A stretch of DNA of 64,000 nucleotides from Undaria pinnatifida (lineage: Eukaryota; Sar; Phaeophyceae; Laminariales; Alariaceae). The notes under the pieces were generated by a model that saw only the letters and a program-made list of their open reading frames with translations, was not told the origin of the DNA and ran no database searches. Position numbers and translations under genes: made by a program. Positions 44,701 to 46,957 of the stretch are shown here, one piece after another. The stretch covers positions 6,417,919 to 6,481,918 of the forward strand of contig JABAKD010000016.1 of NCBI GenBank assembly GCA_012845835.1. Direction: 5' to 3'. Numbering within the stretch: position 1 is the first letter of the stretch; every line of letters starts with the position of its first letter.

Positions 44701-45546
44701 TGTATTAACTGCTTGTAAAATCCGCATTCCGCTTCCATCCGCAATCCGCCTGCACAGCCGGTAGACGATCGCGCTTTGTATGACACGATCGCGTATCATT
44801 TACGAATACAAATATTAGTCTATACGATGGTTCGAAAAATGATTCGCACGAAGATCCTATGATTGGAATGGATGGAAACTTCTGATCTACTGCTTGTGCC
44901 GGTAAGTGGTGAAAAGACAGCAAAAAGCAAAGAGAGAACTCCTGACCCCTGACTGAAAAACTGATACCTGGCATGATAGCCAGGTACTGGCCATACCAGT
45001 ACCCGACGCCATCAAGTACCATTTATTTCGGATCCACGCACTTTTCCCGAAATACGGTGGAAGGGTCATCCATACCATGCCCCCACGCGCTGCTCTGTCG
45101 CTCACTCGTCCTTTTTCCTCGTGCCTATGTGCCAGCGGTGCAGTTTGCCTGCGTCTCTCAGTGTGCCCTCAGGGTATCAGTAAGATGCACCAGTGAACCT
45201 TTGTAGACAGCAGTATCATTAGTATTGGTTCGTGGTGTTCCCAGTTCTCAAACCACACTGCTGCTGCATGCATTCCATTGGACAGCCGAAGAATTGGTCA
45301 TAATAAGTCAAGATTAGTGTGGCGTCTCAACTCAACTCTCAAAAAGGGTTGTAATTTGCTGAAACGCCCGAGAGCCGGTAACGGCAATCCCACGCACCAA
45401 CTCAACTTTTTCTACATATTGCTGCCGATGCTAAAAAGCGTCGTCGTCCATTATACTTCTTGAGCTGACCACGTACGGTGGATCCCCGGAACCCAGGCCC
45501 GGTCGTACCAGCGTGTCCACCTCACAGCCTTCGCAATCCTCGCCAT
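8540..45546 (-). CDS. Large coiled-coil protein, 21 exons, about 1,088 residues, function unknown
   Basis: I do not recognise this gene. Exons (minus strand): 45546-45526, 44685-44492, 43933-43558, 41372-41182, 39667-39550, 38724-38647, 38012-37900, 36887-36665, 30949-30854, 26732-26664, 23390-23263, 22177-21745, 21032-20922, 20374-20288, 18819-18732, 18011-17917, 17291-17166, 16481-16362, 15637-15434, 14581-14361 and 8714-8540. All 20 junctions agree in phase and total 3,267 bp, divisible by three, ending in TAA. Heptad-like Glu/Lys/Arg/Leu-rich sequence occupies roughly residues 100-540 and 680-1000, broken by an Ala/Gly-rich insert (about 550-680) and a Ser/Pro/Arg-rich tail. This suggests a rod-like cytoskeletal, centrosomal or ciliary scaffold, by composition only. 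The first exon is the least certain; it may extend upstream. One donor (39549-39548) is GC rather than GT. Confidence 0.85.
8945..9265 (+). repeat. 5' LTR
   Basis: 321 bp, starts TGTTGGTTTATACC and ends GATAGTCGATTA. About 95-96 percent identical to 12775-13095 by manual comparison. It carries GTGCATGTTCAGTGCATG, an internal short repeat. Confidence 0.85.
9340..9608 (+). CDS. Small ORF inside the LTR element, unknown (gag-position)
   Basis: The frame is open from within the 5' LTR to TAG at 9606-9608; the first internal ATG is at 9340. It encodes a polar stretch with four Cys near its start (VDCSGFCGGY, EPICREGY) and a C-terminal part with EEWTDAQGNVAFPTTQ. It matches no gag family I can name. 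Its position just after the LTR is where gag would lie. Confidence 0.4.
9819..10849 (+). pseudogene. Gln/Pro-rich tandem-repeat protein of the LTR element, frame-broken
   Basis: A coding repeat of about 268-270 bp recurs with starts near 9982, 10250 and 10520, after a partial unit at 9819. Each unit reads MDKEKELLQQQ, PQLPGAAAP, PLPPQQSVEAQQLPLLSPPE and GRDEHEEVMVSKNMVVE. The second period is a multiple of three and the first is not: a small indel near 10190 shifts frame and puts a TGA at 10198. Downstream, to TAG at 10847-10849, the sequence is unique. Low complexity and regular charge suggest a structural gag-like or captured protein; function unknown. Confidence 0.6.
10850..12774 (+). other. 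AT-rich non-coding interior of the LTR element
   Basis: About 1.9 kb without a substantial open frame. It contains two TACCWGGTA palindromes (10861, 11479), a short tandem GACTCCRGAGTGGGGGAG at about 12140-12182, and the polypurine tract at its end. Confidence 0.6.
12775..13095 (+). repeat. 3' LTR
   Basis: Partner of 8945-9265, same length and orientation. Preceded directly by a purine tract at about 12763-12774. Confidence 0.85.
13715..13870 (+). mobile_element. SINE-A body fragment (plus orientation)
   Basis: GCGCGAGAGGGTGAGTTAGC followed by ACTCGATGGAAATCGACGAG and GCTGAATCCTCTGCGTGATG matches the reverse complement of the SINE bodies at 28826-29136 and 31121-31430. The tRNA-like head is not recognisable upstream. 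Confidence 0.6.
14361..14581 (-). CDS. Coiled-coil gene exon 20
   Basis: 221 bp, residues 958-1031: LEKTQFTLEREIARRARMEK, then a Ser/Thr/Pro/Arg-rich tail (SKTPSRKPQGSD, SLRRSSSA). Donor GTCGGT in phase 2, as the last exon requires; the stronger-looking GTAAGG 23 bases on would give the wrong phase. Confidence 0.82.
14795..14956 (+). repeat. 12-bp tandem repeat (TACAGTATACCC)n
   Basis: About a dozen copies of CTACAGTATACC with single-base variants. The unit contains the palindrome GTATAC. Intronic in the coiled-coil gene. Confidence 0.9.
15099..15125 (+). repeat. Poly-G run with one C
   Basis: 27 bases of G interrupted once by C. It could form a G-quadruplex on the plus strand (the non-template strand for no known gene; intronic). 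Confidence 0.85.
15434..15637 (-). CDS. Coiled-coil gene exon 19
   Basis: 68 codons, phase 0-0, RAKAKEEAARAS, LNAERARCQEFRMRLERQ, NAEERLLNTHQELDK. Donor GTCAGA. Confidence 0.9.
16362..16481 (-). CDS. Coiled-coil gene exon 18
   Basis: 40 codons, phase 0-0, EFESELQSLQARLDDMTDKY, RAMAERDKVE. Donor GTATGA. Confidence 0.87.
17166..17291 (-). CDS. Coiled-coil gene exon 17
   Basis: 42 codons, phase 0-0, polar then mixed: HPDNDSSKDTGKN, LDCMVWGDRSKYDFNML. Not coiled coil; possibly a small ordered segment. Donor GTGAGT. Confidence 0.82.
17917..18011 (-). CDS. Coiled-coil gene exon 16
   Basis: 95 bp, VVRRLSELAVSVKDAVTAI, EERAKQSIFPK. Ends in phase 0, donor GTCAGC. Confidence 0.85.
18030..18420 (+). 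repeat. Minisatellite with ~36-bp unit (ACGGTTAATGCCAAACAA...GAGACA)
   Basis: Units of the form AAACGGTTAATGCCAAACAA plus GAGACAT recur at least eight times with length variation, interrupted by unique sequence at about 18130-18245. It lies between exons 15 and 16 of the coiled-coil gene. Confidence 0.8.
18732..18819 (-). CDS. Coiled-coil gene exon 15 (non-coil segment)
   Basis: 88 bp, phase 0 to phase 1, SSLHLDVPIDLSVKGALG. Found because exon 16 needs a phase 1 donor; acceptor TTGTATCGTAG, donor GTGAAC. Supported by phase and splice signals more than by composition. Confidence 0.7.
19140..19250 (+). repeat. Short tandem repeat around CTGAGCATTTTACTGA
   Basis: Three to four imperfect copies of ATGCACCTGAGCATTTTA, one interrupted by a TACCAGGTA palindrome. 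Confidence 0.7.
19984..20266. mobile_element. MITE-2 copy a (GATC-rich, ~283 bp)
   Basis: Imperfect terminal inverted repeats: left GGACAGGTCAGATTTTTATT, right (reverse complement) GGACAGATCACGACCTATTA. The interior is rich in GATC and shares the core CAGATCCAACCCAGGAAAACA (as reverse complement) with copies at 36941-37082 and 38350-38619. Its right end lies about 20 bp from the donor of exon 14. Confidence 0.6.
20288..20374 (-). CDS. Coiled-coil gene exon 14
   Basis: 29 codons, phase 0-0, TEAQRRLSEAQAVGDKERE, MMRVVK. Acceptor CGACGTTAG; donor GTATGA. Confidence 0.87.
20922..21032 (-). CDS. Coiled-coil gene exon 13
   Basis: 37 codons, phase 0-0, LGDAKAENEGMVRRCADG, RAERLMQALNLANRKQ. Acceptor TTTCTCTGCACAG; donor GTGACA. 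Its first ~50 bp and acceptor are present as four further degenerate tandem copies upstream. Confidence 0.87.
21003..21475 (-). repeat. Tandem array of exon-13 5' ends with their acceptor sites
   Basis: On the minus strand, five units start with a pyrimidine/CAG acceptor followed by a variant of CTTGGCAATGCCAAAGCCGA (about 21470, 21380, 21235, 21145 and 21032). They translate as LGNVKAENKDL, LGNAKAENEDPLAK, a degraded unit, LIDAKSENEYPLAK and the functional LGDAKAENEG. Spacing is 85-150 bp. Only the last has a clear donor and in-phase continuation. Confidence 0.75.
21745..22177 (-). CDS. Coiled-coil gene exon 12 (Ala/Gly-rich insert)
   Basis: 433 bp, the longest exon, residues 536-680. A short coil (RIDEKNQTIERLEDQLHL) is followed by an Ala-, Gly-, Thr- and Arg-rich stretch encoded by imperfect GCAGC repeats, then LLAALSRLRSDLRSMAAQ. 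It has no in-frame stop and joins both neighbours in phase. Confidence 0.82.
22951..23152 (+). repeat. Two short tandem repeats: AAGCTAGGCTATGGGATA and GGCGAGGTACAGA
   Basis: At 22951-23035 the unit TAAGCTAGGCTATGGGATA recurs about four times; at 23107-23152 the unit GGCGAGGTACAGA recurs about three times. Just before them, 22838-22885 is rich in ATTACACTA. All are intronic. Confidence 0.8.
23263..23390 (-). CDS. Coiled-coil gene exon 11
   Basis: 128 bp, residues 494-536: EVRRREAAEAEVSEAQGYL, ELGELKHLAWKLEQMGRN. Ends in phase 2, donor GTACTG. Confidence 0.88.
24132..24858 (+). other. Overlapping open frames (213 and 145 codons) of unknown origin within an intron
   Basis: A plus-strand frame runs from ATG 24132 to TGA 24773 (213 aa; Lys-rich middle, Ser run LLSSSSSSSQ), overlapped by a second frame 24421-24858 (145 aa; contains KKQEISPYCLIPSYHIWGS). 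Only one can be coding, if either is. GC content and the CAGCAG tract at 24558-24575 set it apart from its surroundings. It sits between direct repeats near 23580 and 25390. It could be a relic of an inserted element or gene; I recognise no domain. Confidence 0.3.
25637..25830 (+). mobile_element. Degenerate SINE-A head (plus orientation)
   Basis: TCCCCGGTGGTC... then GGTCGATTTTGCGAGGTCGA and GCCCCCGACTTCATA parallel the tRNA-like head of the minus-strand SINEs (CCCCGGTGG, then GGTCAGTTTCGCGAGTTCGA and CCCCCGAGTGCATA). The following body is poorly conserved and runs into a poly-G stretch at 25856. Confidence 0.5.
26664..26732 (-). CDS. Coiled-coil gene exon 10
   Basis: 23 codons, phase 0-0, LLADKLEEASKHISDLRTML. 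Acceptor GTGCGGGCAG; donor GTGAGA. Confidence 0.88.
26803..26852 (+). repeat. (CCTG)n microsatellite
   Basis: About twelve tetranucleotide units with two CCTA variants, about 70 bp upstream of the exon 10 acceptor on the transcribed strand. Confidence 0.95.
28350..28640 (+). repeat. Degenerate ~70-bp tandem repeat
   Basis: Four units near 28352, 28420, 28487 and 28575, each with GCGTGCACAATCGAAAACGTG, then a purine-rich segment and GGTCGCACAG. It produces long shadow frames on both strands (for example 28094-28699 minus), which I do not consider genes. Confidence 0.75.
28826..29136 (-). mobile_element. SINE-A copy 1 (tRNA-derived)
   Basis: On the minus strand: a tRNA-like head with CCCCGGTGG and box B-like GACTCGAATCC, then a conserved body (GTGAGTTAGCAACACTCGAT, CGAGCAATGGGATTGCTG) and a 3' A-rich tail, seen as T-rich sequence at 28828-28848. 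About 310 bp, very similar to copies at 31121 and 34773. Confidence 0.8.
29980..30262 (-). pseudogene. Ty3/gypsy-type reverse transcriptase relic
   Basis: The minus strand reads PELLIYMDDICVLSAT, a stop (TAG), then HLKSVESAFVALQAAGLTLK and SVVYLGHDVLL. YMDD is the RT active-site box, and the H..V...F..L..AGL.LK.SK...YLGH series is the following palm segment of Ty3/gypsy RTs. Only about 75 residues remain, with an in-frame stop. No LTR is identified. It lies in the exon 8-9 intron of the coiled-coil gene. Confidence 0.75.
30565..30625 (-). pseudogene. Decayed copy of coiled-coil exon 9 3' half
   Basis: TCTCCTCCGACCTACAGTAT and TTGGGCCTCAAGAAC parallel TCCTCTGACCTATTTTTGG and CCTCGAGAATT of the real exon at 30860-30900, including the sequence at its donor (CTCGCAAGAT against CTCACCTCAAG). 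The donor is lost. Confidence 0.5.
30854..30949 (-). CDS. Coiled-coil gene exon 9
   Basis: 32 codons, phase 0-0, AIREQSGLVTETANAKAAAE, LEAKNRSEELE. Donor GTGAGC. A decayed copy of its 3' half lies at about 30565-30625. Confidence 0.88.
31121..31430 (-). mobile_element. SINE-A copy 2 (best preserved)
   Basis: Head at about 31350-31430 on the minus strand: CACCCCGGTGGCGTATCGGG (box A region) and GCGAGTTCGAATCCCCCC (box B, GTTCGAATC), typical of an RNA polymerase III internal promoter. The body reaches a 19-base A tail (T run at 31122-31140). No autonomous partner is visible. Confidence 0.85.
31981..33045 (+). repeat. (ACAT)n tetranucleotide satellite, about 1.06 kb
   Basis: Some 260 almost perfect ACAT units, with phase slips at about 32399 and 32814, one TGCA variant at 32137 and a CACA-variant right edge. 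All six frames are open (THIH or MYVC repeats), which explains very long spurious frames here. It lies in the intron between exons 8 and 9. Confidence 0.98.
33205..33490 (+). mobile_element. SINE-C copy 1 with 17-bp tail repeats
   Basis: Contains GGTCAAATAGCTTCGTTCGA (box B-like) and CAAGCGAGAAGTGCG, T-run, GTATTTTGGGCGGTATAC. It ends in three direct copies of CATTTCCAAATTGGCGT. A second copy at 34050-34225 matches through the same 3' end. Confidence 0.65.
33570..33960 (+). repeat. tRNA-like head fragments
   Basis: At 33573 GGCTCAGTGGGTATAG resembles a box A, followed by GAGTACGATTCTC. At 33888 GTGAGTTCGATTCTCAC is a perfect 5-bp T-arm stem-loop. Neither folds into a complete tRNA by eye, so they are more likely SINE heads than tRNA genes. 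Confidence 0.5.
34050..34225 (+). mobile_element. SINE-C copy 2
   Basis: TAGCTCAGTGGGCAGTGCTG (34031) and GGGTCAAATCGCTTTGTTCG head, then CAAGCGAGAAGCGCG, TTTTGTATTTTGAACGGTA and a terminal TTTCCAAATTGGCGTCA shared with copy 1. Confidence 0.65.
34773..35085 (-). mobile_element. SINE-A copy 3
   Basis: Same structure as copies 1 and 2: T-rich run at 34775-34785 (A tail on the minus strand), the body GTGTTGCTAACTCACGCTCT and the head CTATACCAGGCTCGAGGAT. It is more diverged in the head. Confidence 0.8.
35288..35460 (+). mobile_element. SINE-B copy 1
   Basis: AATCGACGAGGGAAGAAAAT, GCTGAATTATTCTCGCGATA and GGTACCGTAGTGCGGAGGG match 49278-49450 almost throughout. Its centre resembles the SINE-A body (AATCGACGAG, GCTGAA, GCGA). 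Confidence 0.6.
35911..36240 (+). repeat. Two copies of dispersed repeat R1 (GAGGAGCCCCG...GGCCAAAMAGTGCTRC)
   Basis: 35911-35975 and 36172-36240 share GAGGAGCCCCGT and TTCGGCCAAACAGTGCTGC with copies at 149-210 and 43136-43205. Between them, 36096-36176 is a TTAGTA-type tandem repeat. Confidence 0.6.
36665..36887 (-). CDS. Coiled-coil gene exon 8
   Basis: 223 bp, residues 364-438: AEVERLRSANVQLTEALAL, EELLRAEIEQARTRADTMS. Strong heptad periodicity. Acceptor CGAATTCAG; donor GTGCGC. Confidence 0.9.
36941..37082. mobile_element. MITE-2 copy c (partial) between ~38-bp direct repeats
   Basis: The core GTGTAGCACAGATCCAACCC and ACATGTGCTAGGTCATGCAG is shared with the other MITE-2 copies. It is flanked by imperfect direct repeats beginning GGGGTGCAAAC at 36907 and 37085, part of the intron 3' end of exon 8. 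Confidence 0.5.
37640..37900 (+). repeat. Direct duplication of the exon 7 donor flank
   Basis: 37643-37712 and 37830-37900 share GGGGTACTCAGA, TACAA, GCCCA and CGAA.GCC with the same spacing. The second copy abuts the real donor of exon 7; the first contains, on the minus strand, GCGGTAAGTGG, a consensus 5' splice site. Confidence 0.6.
37900..38012 (-). CDS. Coiled-coil gene exon 7
   Basis: 113 bp, residues 327-364: QFREAMVRMERLSEEEAK, IKDLHDKAVLAKA. Ends in phase 2, donor GTAGGC. Confidence 0.88.
38350..38619. mobile_element. MITE-2 copy b (~270 bp)
   Basis: Left TTGGACAGATCACGATCAAG, right (reverse complement) CCAACAGGTCAGATCCATAA; core GTGTAGTACAGATCCAACCC and AACACGTGCTAGG. Its right end lies about 27 bp from the donor of exon 6. 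Confidence 0.6.
38647..38724 (-). CDS. Coiled-coil gene exon 6
   Basis: 26 codons, phase 0-0, RNDVSQRDRSLQLADESRKK. The donor GTACGA is preferred to GTGAGG five bases earlier, because only it restores phase 0. Confidence 0.85.
39060..39431. mobile_element. MITE-1, one full copy (39263-39431) and one degenerate copy (39060-39200)
   Basis: The full copy has the GTACAG...CACCTACTAAGAAACAG left end, the interior GACAGGCTGAGAT, AATTCGGGAGCCGTT and GTGTAGAACGCACC, and a TTCCTGTTTCTTATTAG right end. The upstream segment keeps only CTGAACTTGATGTAGAACGC and CTCCCAAATACC. Confidence 0.65.
39550..39667 (-). CDS. Coiled-coil gene exon 5 (GC donor)
   Basis: 118 bp, residues 261-300: LERELGEERSINAKLSSEL, KLGELAESHQRLKFQ. 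The only donor that keeps the phase is CAG then GCACGA, a GC-AG intron. Confidence 0.85.
40197..40374. mobile_element. MITE-1 copy (inverted, 178 bp)
   Basis: Runs from GTACAGGAAACCTGCCAAGA to TTGATAGGTGTCCTGTAC; the interior is the reverse complement of the other copies (GGTTTCTTGTTT, CGAATTTCTTG). The ends are inverted repeats of each other. Confidence 0.75.
40697..40870 (+). repeat. ~78-bp tandem repeat, 2.2 copies
   Basis: TTTCAAAATCTCGCGGGACA then GTCCGTCGGTTCAGGAGCC recurs at about 40704, 40782 and (partly) 40862. The unit contains GACGGATCGAGTC. Intronic. Confidence 0.8.
41182..41372 (-). CDS. Coiled-coil gene exon 4
   Basis: 191 bp, residues 198-261: IALEDAQALCRQLKAEV, VLLEERDDQEATKRSLQ. 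Phase 0 start, phase 2 end; donor GTACAC. Confidence 0.9.
41519..41830 (+). repeat. Direct repeat of ~70 bp, 240 bp apart
   Basis: CAGGATCGATGGAGGTTTC at 41519 and CAGGATCGGCGGAGGTTTT at 41758 start two similar 70-bp stretches that both end near a CAGCT. Located 150 bp upstream of the exon 4 acceptor. Confidence 0.65.
43136..43205 (+). repeat. Dispersed repeat R1 copy
   Basis: GAGGAGCCCCAGCCCCG, then GACCCGAAAGTGTTACACC and CCCATCGTATC parallel the other R1 copies, especially 149-210 (GGAGCCCCGCCCCGG, AGTGCTACCCCTATCGTA). Confidence 0.6.
43558..43933 (-). CDS. Coiled-coil gene exon 3
   Basis: 376 bp, residues 72-197: YKSLRVTYESRLASL, LITRHLVSERDNSFHGL, AEAEASRSSKRMKEL, EVNAEIQELRRGYQ. Acceptor CGCCCACAG; donor GTGCGA. 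A MITE begins about 16 bp upstream of the acceptor. Confidence 0.9.
43950..44136. mobile_element. MITE-1 copy filling the exon 2-3 intron (left part)
   Basis: ACAGGTTAGGACACCAATAA to TTTCTTATCAGGTGACCTGT; interior AGAAATTCGGGAGCCGTTAT, GTGTGGGTTGCACCCG and CCCAGCCTGGGTCG, an internal palindrome. It starts 16 bp from the exon 3 acceptor. Confidence 0.8.
44248..44482. mobile_element. MITE-1 copy filling the exon 2-3 intron (right part)
   Basis: GTACAGGACACCTACTAATA to CACTTCGATAGGTGTCCTG, with the terminal ~40 bp duplicated. Same interior as 43950-44136. It ends about 9 bp from the exon 2 donor. Confidence 0.8.
44492..44685 (-). CDS. Coiled-coil gene exon 2
   Basis: 194 bp, residues 8-72: LEQRALLLGVPNA, REESEGERLSESRQWELF, LLIIVFTLWEP. 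Acceptor TTTGTGTCGCAG; donor GTAAGG, phase 2. A MITE terminus lies about 10 bp beyond the donor. Confidence 0.82.
45526..45546 (-). CDS. Coiled-coil gene exon 1 (tentative start)
   Basis: ATG at 45546-45544 in a GTATGGCG context, MARIAKA, then donor GTGAGG in phase 0 as exon 2 requires. The frame stays open upstream for about 50 more codons, so an earlier start or an upstream acceptor is possible. Confidence 0.5.
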
Positions 45547-46684
45547 ACGTCTGAGATTGAAGACTCTTAGGGAGTCGCGCGCAGTTCGGCTGTCACGCCA
45601 CCCTAAAAGCGGGCGATTTTGAATTGTAGTTTCGACGATTCTCCGCCTAGTCCTCAGTACCCACAACGACGCTCTTTCTAGTTTGGCGCCGGCCCCCTAG
45701 GGCGGACACCCAGAGGGCGACTTCAACGCTCGGATAGTGGTAGACCAGTCCCTGTGGACCGTGGCGCGGTGGTTTAATTTGTGGGATATTCTTTCTTCGA
45801 ATAGAGCAGGCCAGGCCACACCGAGGCAAGCTAGCGAGGATCGTCGAGGAGGGGAGCAAGTGAGCCAAGTGAGCAAGTTCTCAGGGCGAACTTTCAGGGG
45901 TGTCGGGAGAAACAGGCAGCCGTGGAGTGGACAGCGGCAACGATGGGGGACACCTATCGACGAAGCGTGTGAGTGCCTCTCCTTTGCTGCTCTCCGTGGG
46001 TGAATTGCGTTAAGCTGGTCTCGAAGTCGGGCATGAACTCGGTTTGTTTGAGGTTGCTTCTAGTACGGAGTAGTAGTACAGCAGAGGAATGTGCACGTAT
46101 ACCATCACATCACGAATTCGACCTGGTAATTGTGTGGTTAATTTTCGGTATTTCCCTCACTTACGACTAATGGTGTAGTTGTAGTGCTAAGGCTCTAGAG
46201 CCCGAAAGCTAAAAAATGCAAAATGTGTAGTTTCAATTTGAAGGCAGGGTGATTAGTGCGTTGTCGCTCGCGATGACGTACTGGCACTAGACTATCTACT
46301 CTTGTAGGGCTCGATGATGAGTCCCGCGGTAGTAGTATCACGCGATCTCTAGCTTCCAGCTGTTCGTTTCGCGTAGTAGGTCGTGTCTTGTGGGCAGGTT
46401 GGTGCGCCCTCGGGAAGAAAAAGCCGGAGTGTTTGATTGTCGAATCTATAAAATGGCTTGCATCATCTCAGGAGGTCACGTGGACTCTCCTAATTTGTGC
46501 GAACATCACACTCGTATCATAGCAGCCCGCTGTTGCGCGGTACACCCTGATGCAAACCAACACTACTGCTGTACATACATTCAACTCCACAACGTCGAAA
46601 AAATGGAATTAGAAACTCAGGGGTGGAACACAATATTCCCTTCCCGTCTCTACAGCACTGACTCACGCCCTCATCCCCTGTCCT
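45547..46684. promoter_or_regulatory. Head-to-head intergenic region (putative divergent promoter)
   Basis: About 1.1 kb between the first exons of the coiled-coil gene (minus) and the RRM gene (plus). 45550-46000 is the more GC-rich part, with open but unrecognised sequence on both strands; 46000-46380 is AT-richer. No TATA box is obvious. That both 5' leaders lie here follows from the gene orientations. Confidence 0.45.
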
Positions 46685-46957
46685 ATGGTCTACCGATCCT
46701 GCAGCAAAATTTTCATCGGCGGTCTCTCTTTCGAGACGACCGATGAGGCACTCAAGCGCTACTTCGAGCAGTTCGGCCAGGTATCGGATGCTATCGTTAT
46801 GAAGGATGCGGTGTCTCGGCGCTCGCGAGGGTTTGGCTTCATCACGTACATGAGCTCGACGAGCGTGGACGAGGCTCTCTCGGTGAAACAGCACATCGTA
46901 GATAACCGGAGAGTTGAAGCCAAGCGCGCCGTGCCTCGATCCGAAGTTCCAACCAAG
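46685..46957 (+). CDS. RRM protein exon 1 (RRM1)
   Basis: 91 codons from ATG 46685; RRM1 with canonical RNP2 and RNP1. Ends CCAAG before GTGAGG. An AG at 46703-46704 (GATCCTGCAG) could instead be an acceptor if translation starts upstream. Confidence 0.88.
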
